The notes beneath the pieces are model-generated. The model was not told the DNA's origin. It saw only the letters and a program-made list of their open reading frames with translations, and ran no database searches. From assembly GCF_901933205.1 (NCBI RefSeq), contig NC_044591.1:1771501-1835500 (forward strand): a stretch of 64,000 nt of DNA, given 5' to 3'. Positions 46,801 to 57,580 of the stretch are shown one piece after another (position 1 is the stretch's first letter; each line of letters opens with the position of its first letter). The stretch comes from Camarhynchus parvulus. Taxonomy: Eukaryota > Chordata > Aves > Passeriformes > Thraupidae. The position numbers and the translations under genes are program-made.

Positions 46801-49800
46801 ACCGTCTCCACTACCCCAGGCTGCTCCAAGCTCTGTCCATCCTCGCCTTGGACACTTCCTTGGAGGGAGCAGCCACAGCTTCTCTGGGCAACCTGTGCCA
46901 GGGCCTCACCACCCTCATATCAAAGAATTTCTTTCCAATAGCCCATCTAAGCCTACTCTCCCAGTCTGAAGCCATTCCTTGTCCTGTCACTCCAGTTCCT
47001 GACCAAGCTCATTCTGTGGTTCCATTGCCATCATGCATGTGCCAGTCTCTCTCTAACACTGGCTCTTCTCTCATGCCAAGGGGCAACATCCAAGCAAGGC
47101 AACCAGAGGAAACAGAAGAGTTCAGGAAACAGAAGGCATCGTGGCTGTTCCCCTGGACGTCCTCAGTCAGCATGTGGCCAGAATGGAGACTATGGATTGA
47201 ACAGCATAAGTAAGATTGCCTGGGGTTTTATCTCCTTCCGTTAGAGATCTCAGTTGTAGCAGGCCATGGGCTTGGTAGGGCCCTGTGGAGAGCAGAGGCC
47301 TAAAGACAGGAAATGCCAAGTCATGGCAAGCCCCTCTCTTCTGCCTTTTGGACCTCAGCTTATCTCTCTGTAACCCCATAGGTCACTTTCCCTTAACCCC
47401 TGCTATTGGACAATTCTGGATACCCCTATACCCTTTATAATGGGCTGGTTTAGCCCATTCTGGTTAGAAGAGCCGTCTCTGGAACCCTTCACAGACCCCC
47501 AGTAAAGACATTGCTGTGGAACTCCAGAGCTGCCTTCTCTCTCTGTCTGTCGGCCGGGCCCAGCAGTGCCTTAGCAAGCAAAAGAGCTGAACTCAAAAGA
47601 GCTGATAATCACTAAAGAGCTGATATCTCTTATGCTTGCTAAAGGTAGCCAGTGCCTGAGAGCTGCTTGGGTTTCAGGCAGTCTGTCCCCGTAAGAGGAC
47701 TGAGCTATCCAGCCCGTGCAGCCTGCTCGGGGGCAAACCTGCTCTCAGCAGGAGGCTGGGACACTCAGTGGTTTGGGACACCTTCTCTGGTCTTTTTAAA
47801 TCCTGCCTTGGTGCTCACCAGACGTGTCAGGCTGGGGCTCATCTCCTTGAAGGGCAAGGAAGCTTCGATTTGCCCCCCAGCCCTGACATGGCAGGGGTGC
47901 TGCTGACAGCGCTCGGGAGTTAATTGGCAGCCGAAGTGTGGGTAACACGAAGGATGAAACGAGTGTAATTAGAGGCAGGGGGGATGTGAGACACTCACTT
48001 GTCACCAAATCCTCCACTAATGAAGACGAGTTGGATCGGACCTTGTCTGGCACTGTCAGAGCTGGAGCTGAATTACCAGAGCCCCAAAGAGGCTCATTAA
48101 CCCCATCATGCCATGGGAGGGAAGGTGCTGGCTTTGGCTGGGTGCTGTTGCTGATGTGGTTCCTCAATTGCAGATGCTGAGGAGAGGAGCCCCTCACCCT
48201 CCAGCACCCCGTCCTTGTCTGCCTGGGAGCGCTGCCGTGGCCCTGAAGGTAGGGAAAGAGCTGCTGGCACTTGGTGCAGCTCCATCGAGTCCGTGGTTTG
48301 GGCTTCTGCTGAGTTTTGGGGAATTTTATAAAAATTTATGACCTAAAACTAAGCTTGTGAGCACAGGGCCGGACTCATTCTGAGGTGAAAAGGATGGAAC
48401 TTGATGCGGTTTTTGGTATAAATCTCCCCCAGGTTCATTTTTAAGAGGTATAGGAATGTTTATTATCCGTATAGGAAAAATGAGGCAAGGGGAGAGGAGG
48501 AGTTTTGCCAAAGATTCAGCAGCCAAACAAGCCAGGACCTTGACTCTGCTCCCTTTTGCTCCCCTGTAGCACCTTGTAACCCCAGCACTGTTTCTCCCCA
48601 GGGCCTCTCCACAGCCTGTCTGCTTCCTCTGCACAAGCCCAAAAATCCATTGAGAGGCTCTTTGCTGCCAGGTATGATCCAGCTCGACCTTCCTCTGAGC
48701 CCAGCAGGTGCCTTTCACCTGTGTGGGTCTGATGTGAACACAAGCCAGGGGGAGAGGAGGGACCCCCAAGAACAGCAGCTGGAGCTGGGGCTGAGCATGG
48801 TGCCGGTGTCTGGGGAGCAGGGATGGTTTGGAGGGGAGGGTGGGTGTCAGGATGAGCACAGAGGTCACAGACACCTTTTCATCCTTTCACAGGCTGACCC
48901 TCAATAAAACCATGCTGCTGGTTCGAGCTGCCAAAGGCTTCATGAGTAAACCTCCAAGCAGAGGGAGCAAAGCCAGCTCTGAGGGTGACAGTGAGAGCAT
49001 GGACTACCTTCCTCTGGTGAGCAGCTCCTCCCTGGGTCTTGTTGGGGTTGTGTGGTCACTGCAGGGGAGCAGAGGAGGATCCCCCAAATCTTCCTCCTGC
49101 TGCCTCTGACAGCCACGTCCAGTGACCTGCTCAGAGATGGAGAGCTGTTTCACCCATACATGCCTTTTTCCTGAGCTACCCACAAGTGGTTGGTGCCAGA
49201 GCTTCCCTTTGTGCCCACCATCCCTTGCAGGTGTCCCTGCAGCTGGCCTGTGGTGCCTTCCTTCTGAATTCAGCCTTCTGCGACGCCGTCAACATCCCCA
49301 TGGAGAAGCTGAAGTGGACATCACCCTTCGCCTGCCACCGCCTGTCCCTCAGCCCCTCCGGCTCCTACAGCAGCAAGAGGAGCAGCTCCTCCTCGGAGCA
49401 CAAACCCCTGAACTGCCCCCAGCAGCTGCTGGTCCCCAGCGGGCAGGGGAAGGGCCCCACCACTGCAGACCTGGCAGGGAGAGCAGTGCTGGGGAACACG
49501 GGCCGCCCTCGGCACCTGTCGGGCAGCGCGGCCGAGAGCATCTCCAGAGCCCTGAGAGCCGAGCAGGAGCAGGAGCTGCGCCTCCCGGCCATCACCATCC
49601 GCAGCTTCTCCTCCCCCGCCGGCAGCGGCCGCGGCTGGGACACCGGGGGTGGCTCCGAGCTCCAGGCTGTGCTCTCAGACGTGGAGCTGCAGCAGCAGAC
49701 AGAGCCCGAGGGGATGCTGTGGGCCACGGCTGTGGCCCTGGCCTGGCTGGAGCACAGCTCAGCTTCCTACTTCATCGAGTGGGAGCTGGTGGCTGCCAAA

Positions 49801-49950
49801 GCCAGCCTGTGGCTGAGCGGGCAGGACTTCCCGGAGGGATCCAGCCTGGCCACGGTGAAAGCTGCAGCCCAGCAGCTCTTTGTGCTGCTCCGTCACTGGG
49901 ATGAGAACCTGGAGTTCAACCTGCTGTGCTACAACCCAGGCAGTGTGTAA
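28857..49950 (+). CDS. VWA5B1: von Willebrand factor A domain-containing protein 5B1
   Basis: Twenty coding exons: 28857-28995, 29251-29411, 29755-29977, 30154-30296, 30533-30664, 30920-31044, 34018-34194, 37034-37144, 37603-37805, 39557-39671, 41189-41374, 41583-41778, 42729-42916, 45051-45261, 45447-45764, 46391-46528, 48174-48248, 48602-48671, 48893-49016, 49231-49950. Together they give about 1251 residues, near the roughly 1220 of human VWA5B1. The N-terminus (about residues 1-140) is a VIT domain; a VWA domain follows from about residue 348, with DRSRS at 353-357. The C-terminal part is Ser/Arg-rich with conserved islands (YTAFVPVD, MEKLKWTSPF, LLRHWDENLEF). The function of VWA5B1 is not established. 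All introns are GT-AG except intron 1, which appears to use a GC donor (28996). Oddities: a one-base frame break in coding exon 2, and two lost MIDAS residues in coding exon 9. The donor of coding exon 3 (AAAT|GTACGG) is weak and least certain. Confidence 0.9.
29251..29411 (+). other. VWA5B1: VWA5B1 coding exon 2 with one-base frame break
   Basis: The exon encodes the VIT-domain segment LFVYPLDEGTTVVGFEAAV in the incoming frame and TVTVQIKDKAKMDDTYF in the outgoing frame, and the two meet near 29311-29317 (CCGGCGCACC). Read straight through, the incoming frame hits TGA at 29321-29323. The exon is 161 bases, whereas the flanking phases need 162, so exactly one base is missing relative to a functional exon. 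Both flanking splice sites are good and all other exons stay open, so a sequencing or assembly error in GC-rich sequence is more likely than gene death. Confidence 0.85.
33663..33800 (-). mobile_element. CR1 fragment in VWA5B1 intron 6
   Basis: A short antisense CR1 3' end: ATAATCCCAGAATGGTTTGG, GAGGACCTTAAAGCTTATCT, CAGGCAGGGACACCTTTC and the TTGGACACTTGCAGGGAT landmark. It is 5'-truncated after about 140 bases. The remainder of intron 6 (31045-34017) shows no other clear transposon; an AT-rich patch lies at 31255-31390. Confidence 0.8.
37158..37565 (-). mobile_element. CR1 copy filling VWA5B1 intron 8
   Basis: An antisense CR1 3' portion starting TTCACAGAATCACAGACTGG about 14 bases after the exon 8 donor and recognisable to about 37565 (CTCAGCCTCTCCCATGGCTC), about 40 bases before the next exon. 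Almost the whole 458-base intron is therefore transposon-derived. Landmarks include CAACCTGGCCTTGGACACTT and CCCCTTGTCCTGTCACTCC. Confidence 0.85.
39063..39425 (-). mobile_element. CR1 fragment in VWA5B1 intron 9
   Basis: Antisense CR1 3' end starting TTCATAGAACCCCAGAATGG and containing the same landmarks as the copy in intron 8, to which it is very similar over 'ccaggggcagccacag' and 'taaccctgcccttcttcagt'. The similarity suggests one subfamily. It ends about 130 bases before coding exon 10. Confidence 0.85.
40935..41040 (-). mobile_element. Short CR1 3' tail in VWA5B1 intron 10
   Basis: GGAATCATTGAGTCATTTAG followed by GTTGGAAAAGACCAACCATT and CCCAGCTCTGTCAAGTATAA matches the extreme antisense 3' end of a CR1 subfamily whose tail reads TTAGGTTGGAAAAGACC. 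Only about 100 bases are left. Confidence 0.65.
44808..44997. repeat. 41-base minisatellite in VWA5B1 intron 13
   Basis: About 4.6 copies of a 41-base unit beginning at 44808, 44849, 44890, 44931 and 44972 (core GATGGGATCAGAG, then ACAGAGCAGGTCCATGCATG). Copies differ only at a few bases. The array ends about 50 bases before coding exon 14. Confidence 0.95.
45995..46060 (+). mobile_element. CR1 3' tail, plus orientation, VWA5B1 intron 15
   Basis: GGTTGGAATTGAAGGTCCTT, GAGAGTCCCTTCTGACTCAG and the terminal microsatellite-like TTCTGTGATTCTGTGAT are the sense 3' end of CR1. Only the last 60 or so bases are recognisable. Confidence 0.7.
46738..47035 (-). mobile_element. CR1 fragment in VWA5B1 intron 16
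   Basis: Antisense CR1 3' end: AGAATCACATAATGTTTTGG, GTTGGAAGAGACCTTAAAGT, then CTTGGACACTTCCTTGGAGG and TCTGAAGCCATTCCTTGTCC. It abuts the LTR-like block that follows, so two retroelements occupy the left of this intron. Confidence 0.8.
47090..47650 (+). mobile_element. Probable retroviral LTR in VWA5B1 intron 16
   Basis: A block unlike CR1 and unlike its surroundings: CCCTTTATAATGGGCTG offers a TATA-like promoter (about 47430-47450), followed about 65 bases later by the polyadenylation-like CCCCAGTAAAGACATTGC and a CT-rich stretch, the spacing expected of U3, R and U5 in an LTR. The TG start may be at 47172 (TGTGGCCAG). I could not define the right end or a target duplication. The tail has AAAGAGCTGA three times and an inverted pair TTAGCAAGCA / TGCTTGCTAA. 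No viral coding sequence is attached. Confidence 0.45.
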
Positions 49951-50843
49951 GAGGAGGAGGGGGAGGCTTGGGCAGATTACTGAGGGCACAGGAGCAGGGA
50001 TCTATCCTTTAGGAAATGCCTCCAAGGAGCTCAACTCCTCTGGTGCAGGGATGTGTGTGTTTATTAGAGGAAACCCTGCAAACAGAGCAGCCTGGGCAAA
50101 ATCCTGCACTCAGCAGTCAGGATTTTGCCCTGGAAGGGAACCTACCACTGCCTGCAATAGATGCTTTTTAATTTCAACTAGATCAGCACTTCCGGCTACA
50201 GCAGTTCCCTCTGATTCTGGTTTCTTCTGGTCCAAGCCCAGTTTCCAGGGCAGATCTTGTGGCCTGCTCCACTTTCCCTGTCCTTGCTTAGATGCCTCTT
50301 CCCAGCTCTGAATCACTGCCAAGCCCCCACTGCAGCCCCTCAGCCCCAAATCCCTGCTTTCCTGAGGCTCCTGCCTGGCTCCTGCCATCTCAGATGGCTT
50401 TCAGAGAAGGCAAAGGTCTGACAACATGCTCATCTCATGGATAAAAGGGAATCTGGGCTGGGAATGAGCATGTGAAGAGCAGCCCTGCTGTCACAGCCAG
50501 GAGGATCGAGCCCAGCCAGGCCACTTGGAGGCTGGGACCAAACCCCATCCCATCCACACATGCTGGGCTCCTTCAGGCTCTCTGCAATCCCAGCAGGAGT
50601 TTGTGAGATCCCTTGCAGCCAACGTGTGCCTTTGGAGCTTCACAGGCAGAGCCAGGGTGCCCGGGATTGAAGGATCAAGTGCCTCCAGAGGGAGTTGTGT
50701 GCCACTGTCTCCCGTGGAGCCCGCCTGGAACCCACTGCCTGCTGCTCCCTCCCTTGGCATGTAGCAGCCTTGCCTGTCCCAGCAGGCTTCTGTCTCGTGT
50801 CTGTGTGTCTGGGGGTGAACAGGAGGGAAACCCGTGCTGGGGA

Positions 50844-51102
50844 CCATGAGCACCCCTCCGGTCTCTGCTCGGGTGTCACCTCTCCAAGGTCCCCAAGACC
50901 ATGAGCATCCCTCTGGTGTCTGCTCTCAGTGTGGCCTCTCCGGGGTCCCCAAGATTATCCTTCTGCTCTGGTTTCACCTCTCTTGGGTCTCCAGGAGCTT
51001 CCCTCTGGTGTCTGCTCTCAGTGTCAGCTCTTTGGGTTCCCCAGAACCTCGAGCACCCCTCCAGTGTCTGCTTTGATGTCCCCTCTCTGAGGTCCCCAGT
51101 GT
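50844..51102. repeat. Degenerate ~55-base tandem repeat in VWA5B1 3' region
   Basis: About five diverged copies of a unit with the order CCATGAGCAYCCCTCYGGTG, TCTGCTC, then CCTCTC and GGTCCCCAAGA. It begins some 900 bases after the VWA5B1 stop and may lie in the 3'UTR. Confidence 0.75.
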
Positions 51103-51188
51103 GGCAATGCTCAGTGCTGCTGCCGGTTTGCCGGCCGGGTGCCTCAGCACAGGCGTGTTCTCTGTTGTTGCACAAGTGTTGTTGTCCC

Positions 51189-51194
51189 AGTAAA
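51189..51194 (+). terminator. VWA5B1: Candidate polyadenylation signal of VWA5B1
   Basis: AGTAAA, a known variant signal, followed by a G/T-rich downstream element (CCTTTGTTTTGGGGTGGGTT from 51223). Canonical AATAAA first appears at 52007-52012 and again at 52033-52038, which would make the 3'UTR about 2 kb. I cannot choose between them. Confidence 0.3.
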
Positions 51195-52084
51195 TCACAG
51201 CCTGCTCTAATTCCCAGTGTGAATCCTTTGTTTTGGGGTGGGTTCTTGGTGGGTTTCCCTGGGGCCACCCCAGCTGGTTGGAGCACTGTGTGACTGTTCA
51301 GTAAAATACCCCCCAAAAAACCCCGTGATGATTTAGTGTGTGTCTGGGTTGCAGAGGGGATAAGGAGCTTCCTTCCAGTTTTGGGGAACTGTGTTTTGCA
51401 AACCCTGAATTGCACAGCATTTGGTAAGCTGTTGCATCCAGGATTTTAAAACCCAGGGGAAATTTGGTTTGATTATTCTCTGAGGCAGAGATGGAGCTGA
51501 GAAATCTGCTGTCTTTCTCTGCATAGTTTAACCTGTCACCTTGGTCAGTGCAAGGAAACAAAAATCCTGCCTTCATCCCACACCTTCCTTAATTAGTGTT
51601 GTAATCACAGGAATTGATAAAGCAGCCATTGTGTTTTCCAATCCAAAGCAGGACATGGGAGCTCTGCCATCCCTTATTTTCCCCTTGGCAAGCAAGGACC
51701 CCCTCAGATGCCCTCTTGCTTTTGGTGACCTCTGGATCTATATATATATCACATAAAATAGACACTTCTAGCCCAATTTCCTCCCTCTGGGCTCCATCTC
51801 CGGGGATGGAGCAGATCTCTCAAGGAGGGAGTTGGTGCCTCCAGCCCCAGCATCTCCAGAGGCCCCCTCAGAGCACCCTCTTGGCATCCAAGGGAATTTC
51901 ACCCCAGTATTTTCCTTAAAGAAGGGCACTCCGGTGCTGTTGCTGGGGTGACCGCAAGTGCCTTATTAAGAGAAATTAATTTGAATACAGTTGTCAACTG
52001 TGGCTTAATAAATAACCCCCTAATGCTGTGTAAATAAATATTTGCATGCAGCGTCTGCACAGGGAGGGAGACACGTCCCATCCC

Positions 52085-52560
52085 GGGCAGCCTTGTGCCA
52101 AGGGGGTTTTGGGGAGAGAACTGGCCAAGTTGGGGTTATGGCGAGACCCCGCAGAGACCCCTCCGTGTCCCCCCTGCCCTGTCCCACCACCCTGGGGAGG
52201 TTTTGCTGCCGAGCTCCGCTCCTGCCGGGCCGCGCTCCTCCTCCGCAGGGGCTCATTAGCCGGGAACCGGAGGAGCCTTTTCGTGCTTTGAAGGGTTATG
52301 AAATCTGAGGGAGAGGGGGAGGACGGGAGAGCTTAAAAAAGAGCCGTCGTGTCCCCCCCCGCCCCACGAGCCAGCCGTCGCCTGCCGAAGGAAAAGGGCT
52401 GGCAGCCGTTCCAGCACAGATTGCGCCTCTGCCCCGTCCCCCCGCCAACCCGCCGCCGACGGGCGATGCCGCGGGGTGCAGAACTTCGCTAGAAAACGAC
52501 GTTTTAAACAGAATTTGCCATGTTTGGTGTGCGTGTGTCCCAGCGCCGCGAGGGGAGTGG
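52085..52560. promoter_or_regulatory. CpG-rich island downstream of VWA5B1
   Basis: A third CG-rich block (for example CCGGGCCGCGCTCC at about 52226 and CCGCCGACGGGCGATGCCGC at 52451-52470) lies 2.1 kb after the VWA5B1 stop and 10 kb before the end of CAMK2N1. A perfect POU octamer ATTTGCAT (52040-52047) flanks it on the left. It covers no recognisable coding exon. It could be the promoter of a non-coding RNA or a distal element of CAMK2N1. Confidence 0.5.
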
Positions 52561-52889
52561 GGGGCAGAGGCCACGCTGCCATCCAGGGGCTGCCCCAGGT
52601 GCCTTCAGCTCCCCATCTCTCCAAATTGGTGCAACATCTCCCTGCGATGCTGGGGAGGGCTGTGAGCCCACCAAACCAACCCTCACCGCCAAAACCTGAA
52701 CCGGGGAGCAGCGTGGGGCTGTCTTGTGTTAACTACAAAATAGTTTTGCTTCGGGCATGTCTTTGGCTTTGATTTTCCCCATCCCAGGACCCCGGGCATG
52801 CCGGCGGGGGATGCAGCCAGTTGGTGCCGTGGGCTCCATCACTCCTGAAATAGAGCCCAGGGGCAGCTTTTGGGTGTCGGAGGCATCTG

Positions 52890-53060
52890 AGTGAAGTCAT
52901 GTGGATGTTATGCAAGACTTGATGATAGGTTGTAAACAGCTATTAAAGTGATTGACAGGCCCAGGACGAAGTTTTGGGGGGGAAGAAAGGGGAAAGATGA
53001 GTAATAATGATTAAAATAATTATCAAATCGAGACGTTCCTTGAATTGAGGGAAAGTTTTG
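52890..53060. promoter_or_regulatory. Candidate enhancer with PBX-MEIS and forkhead sites
   Basis: Within 30 bases lie a perfect TALE decamer TGATTGACAG (52949-52958), the known PBX-MEIS/PREP composite site, and a perfect forkhead site TGTAAACA (52931-52938). TTATGCAA (52908-52915) and an E-box CATGTG lie just to the left. The surrounding sequence has the even, repeat-free AT/GC mix typical of conserved vertebrate enhancers. Confidence 0.45.
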
Positions 53061-54863
53061 TGAGGAGGGAGAAAGATGAAGAAATCACATTTGAGCACTT
53101 CCCTGAGCGGGGAGTTGGGAGGATGGGGCAGATACTGAGCACATAAAGTTTGGGAGGGAGGGATTTGCATCTTTAAAACCAGCTAAAAAAGCAATTTCAG
53201 CAGAAATTTGGTGCATTTGGGTTCACTGAGTGCTGCTGGGTGCTGGCACCCCCAAAACCCAAGGGCTGAGCAACCCAAGGAGAGCAGCCCTGAGTTAATT
53301 AGGAGAAACAAGCAGATTATGGGGAAGACAGCTTCTATTTATATATAAATACTCCAGTAATCAGCAGAGAAGGGCAAGGGAAATCCAATAGAAATATGTG
53401 ACTGTTTAAGAAGCTTTCTGAGCAAAACGTTACACAATCAGTCGCATTTGCCTGGGTCTCGCTCCAAGTCCCAAGAAATTAAGGGGAAAAAAAGAGTGAC
53501 CCTGAGCAGAAGGAAGGAGAAGGGATTTGTAGAAGCTTCTGCCCATCAGATAAGGGGGAATCTCAGGAGCCTAAATGGAGATGTCAAGGGTGCCAGCAGC
53601 TCGCTGTGAGCCCAAGCCCTCCAGTTTTGCCCCCAGAACCAGCGAGCTTCAAACCTCACAATGCTGGGGGTTAACAGGGAAGTGCAGTCATGTACAGGTG
53701 AATTTCGCTCAGAAAAAAGATGCCTGGAGCTTCTCTGTGTTCCCAGGGTGCTGCTGTCAGTGGGTGCTGACACGGAGCAGAAATAGCTGTGGCCGCCCCT
53801 CGATTTCACACATCGCCCTCGCTCCTCCCGCAGCTCTGCCTCACCCCAGCACAACACAGACTCTGGGGGGGCTCCGGGGCTGCCACACATGTCTTCTGCT
53901 GAGAATCACCTCAACAATGGTTTTCAGAGTAAATCAGATGGTTGGATGCTCACCTTGGGGCTTGGAGCTCTCTAAGCACCTGGGGGTTGTGTCCTTTTGT
54001 GTTGTTTCCCCTCCCAGGGCAGCTGCACTGAGATTTTGGGATTTGTTATCCTGAAGGCAATAAGAGGCCCGAGGCTGAGGTTTGGGGGGGGTCTCAGAGG
54101 AGGGATGGGTGCAGAGCTGGGGTATCTGACCCTGCCTGTGAGCTGGTTGTCCCAGTGTTGTGCCCATAGAGTCATTCCCTATACAAAGAAGGAGGATGGA
54201 AATTTTTCCCCTTGCCTGCAAGGAAGCAGCATCACTGCCCAAGGGTCACTGGTGAGTGTTTGCTTCAGCTCTGGGTGTGCCTGTGGCTTTGCAGTGTGGG
54301 TTTGTGGGGTTGTATTTAAATCGGGAGAATCAGCCCCTCTTGTGCAATGACCTTTTCTAGTTTTCTCTTTCTGTGCCACCTGTAAAATTACCTTTGCCAT
54401 GGGAAGTTTGGGCTGGGATGCACATGAGTCCTGCAGGTGCTTGTGCCCTCCATGTGCAGCCTCTTGGGGAGGTCCCTTTTAATTGTTAAAATAATTAAAT
54501 CTCCTCAAGACACAGATATTATATTGCTCATGCTTAAAAAGCCAAGCTAGAGGTTTGTGGGCTTCTCTGCTCATTAAATTAGAGGACTTCTTTGCTTTTT
54601 GTTGTGGTTTTTAATCCTTTCTTTGCACTGGGCAGAAAAACAAGGGATGTGGGTTGTGGGCTGGGAAGAAGTTGGAGTCAAAACATCAGCCCCAGTGCAG
54701 CGGGCACAGCACCTAGGAATCCTGGAAAGGAAGCCTGTAAAGGGTGTAAATCCCTTGGGAAAGGTGACTTGGTTGGCATTGCAGGTTCTTAAAACCCTCT
54801 CTGACCACAAGCTCACTGACAGCCGTGGAGCTGAGCCAGATCCAAAGCACCACAGTGGGCAGA

Positions 54864-54965
54864 AACAACGTGTTTTAGGGCATAAAGAACGTGGTTTAGG
54901 GCATGAACAATGTGTTTTAGGGCATGAACAACACGTTTTAGGGGATAAACAATGTGTTTTAGGGT
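54864..54965. repeat. 21-base tandem repeat
   Basis: Five near-copies of a unit with core TGTTTTAGGGCATGAACAA (variants ACGTGGTTTAGGGCATAAAG). The array lies in the VWA5B1-CAMK2N1 interval and has no coding potential. Confidence 0.9.
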
Positions 54966-55610
54966 GAGCTGCCCTGTGCCAAACTACCAGGGGTTGGCCA
55001 AAGGCACCCTGGGTGCTGATGGGTGCTGGTTTGAAGGCAGTGCTCGTTCCCCCCAGAGCAGGACGGGGATCTGAGGGCTGATGCTGACCCATGGGTGTCC
55101 TGCTCCACAGAGGCTCCCTGGGAGCCCAAGCCCTACGAGATGCTTCCCAAGCACCTGTTTGGTTGAAAGGCTTATTAAAATGGTTTTCCCCTGGGACTAA
55201 CCCCATTTCCAGGCCTGGAAGTGGCAGCAGGTGAGGATTGGAAGCCACAGGGCTGGTGTGCAGGCTGCTCTCCGGCTTTGGGGATTCTGGCAGCCTTTTT
55301 ACGGCTGTTGAGGGTTGAATTCCTGCTGTTTTCAGTCTATCCACAAGGATGGTGAAGGGATGGGGCCAGTCCTGCCGCAGGGGCTTGTGTGGCTGCAGGA
55401 TGCCCTGCTCCAGGCACTCCCCTGTGGGATCGGGGCTCTGGCCAGGGATCCCATCCCAGGCGCGGCTCGGGGCCGTGGCTCCTGCTCACTTCTCCTCTCT
55501 CCCTGAGGCTGCACTCGCTGCTGCCGCTTATGCAAGCGCTGGGAGCCTTGTGTAACCGTGCCGGGGGGGGGGCCCGGCCGCGGGGTGGGGGTGAGGCCCC
55601 GCCGGCATCC

Positions 55611-55927
55611 GCAGGCCTGGGCGTCCCTGTCTGAGCTCCACACACCTGAGCGTCCCTGTCTGAGCTCCACACGCCTGGAGCGTCCCTGTCTGAGCTCCAC
55701 AGGCCTGGAGCGTCCCTGTCCGAGCTCTGCAGGCCTGGAGCGTCCCTGTCTGAGCTCCACACGCCCGGAGCGTCCCTGTCTGAGCTCCCACCTGGCCCTG
55801 TCTGGCAAGTGTTTTACGTAGTGTCTGTCCGGTCTCTGCAGGCCTGGAGCGTCCCTGTCTGGGCTCTGCAGGCCTGGAGCATCCCTGTCTGGGCTTTGCA
55901 GGCCTGGAGCATCCCTGTGCAGGCTGT
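55611..55927. repeat. 30-base minisatellite
   Basis: About ten copies of a unit reading GGCCTGGAGCGTCCCTGTCT then GAGCTCCACA, with a few truncated or diverged units around 55795-55845. Because the unit is a multiple of three, frames stay open on both strands with repeated Glu-Arg-Pro or Asp-Arg-Asp-Ala peptides; these are artefacts. Confidence 0.93.
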
Positions 55928-57467
55928 TCCTCCGGATCACTCCCCAGGTGTGCGGTGCCCCGCTGTTCAGGACTGTAGGATGGATGCTCTGGGGTCTCAT
56001 GGCTGTTTGCTCCTGGCTAGAGCCAGGGAAGGGTGTAGCAGAGCTCCTGGTGCCCAGCTGGGAATACACTGGGAATGCTGATACCCCTGGAATGGGGATC
56101 TGTGCCAGGCAGGGGTGGGGGGGGGGGGCAGCTCCCCAGTGTCCCTGACAGGGCTGTCCTGGGTTTGTGTCGGGCCACAGCTCAGCTCAGCCTCCCCTCA
56201 CTCCCGAGGTGCTGAGTTGCAAAGTGATTTTCTGTACCAAACCCTATTTTTGCTGCTCATGGGGTCCCCCCGAGCTCCCTCCTCATTCCTGCTTCCCAGC
56301 ACCTGCTGCCGATCTGGGGCTGAACCTGTTGCTATGGAAACTGGTTATGGATGCTGAGGATGCTGCCAGGGTCTCATCCTGATCCTGCCTTTTGCCTTTC
56401 CTTACCCTGTGGCTCAGGGATGGTGCTCTAACCTGGGATGAGGCTGGCATCAACCTGGAGAATTCCGGGAGGTCAAACGCTGGGGGGTTAAACCCAGCTG
56501 TAAATAATAAGGGGAGTTCCACCCCCATGCATTTGTCCAGATCCAATGGGAATAACCCAAGAGCAGTTTTCCCAAGGCACCTCCCCCAAACCCAGCCATC
56601 TCTTGAGATTTTCCACCCCTCTGGGGATGCTGTGGCTTAGAAAGGGCTGGGGCTGGATTGCACCCAGGTGGGAACTGAGTCTCATCCCAGCTCCACCAGC
56701 ACCCTCTGCCCTCCAATGTGGTGTCCCAGAGACTTCACCCCACCTGGGCAGGCTCTGCTCTGTGTTGGCTTCCCTTGTCTGTGACCCATGGGAATTGGTG
56801 CTTCATGTTTAAAACGATGCTAAGCTGAGAAAATACTAATTAATTAGAGCTAGTTGGAAAATCCCAAGTGCTTCCTTGACGTGGCATCAGCAAGAGCCTC
56901 CTATGTGTGTGTGTTTCCCCCTCCAAAAATACATATTTTATAAAACACTTCAAACACTTCAATGGTCCCCAGGCCTGGCTTTTGTGGGACACTGGTGTGT
57001 CCAGCCCTTGTGGAACCACCAGGAATTAGGGGGGCTTGAAGGGGCTGCTGTGGGCTGAGCCCCACCACGTGTCTCTTAGTCACAGAGTATTTATTTATAT
57101 TTGAGCAGGTTTGGAGCAAAAATGGGAAACAGGAGTTGTGGGGGGGACACAAACAGGCTGCACCGGCTGCCCGGGCTGAGTCAGAGCTGGATCAGCCCCA
57201 TCTCCACACCCGTGACTCACCGCGGGTATTTCGGAGTCTTGTGTCACATGGCCTGTTTGGGGATTTATTTCTGTGCTTTGGTTATTTTCCTTTATTTTCT
57301 TTTATTCTCCCCACCCTGAGAAGGGGCTGATGCTTTGAGTTGTGTGCACACAAAGCTCCAGGGACTCTGAGATGTTCCCACTTTGCTCCCCTTTGCCCCT
57401 GGGAAAGGGTGAGCAGGGTGGGACCCTGCACAGGAAAGGGCCTGTGCGGGTGTCACATTTATCTCTG

Positions 57468-57580
57468 CAAAAATTATATATATATATATATATATCTCAT
57501 TGTATGTATTATATAATACCATATATATTACATAATATTCTATAGTATTATATAATGTAATACTATATATATTAATAATT
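57468..57580. repeat. AT-rich microsatellite
   Basis: A (TA)n run at about 57474-57494 followed by degenerate TATAATA/TATATAT sequence to about 57580. It could form cruciform or slipped structures. Confidence 0.9.

Noticed and set aside
28857..49950. VWA5B1 as a processed or dead pseudogene
   Set aside because: It has 20 exons with intact splice sites and open frames apart from a single base; one frame break in GC-rich sequence is not enough.
55611..55927. Regular 30-base repeat suggesting a CRISPR array or a repetitive protein
   Set aside because: Copies abut without spacers and both strands are open only because the unit is a multiple of three; there is no start, splice or family signal.
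55332..56069. 245-codon minus-strand frame
   Set aside because: Mostly repeat translation with periodic Asp-Arg-Asp-Ala peptides; no domain.
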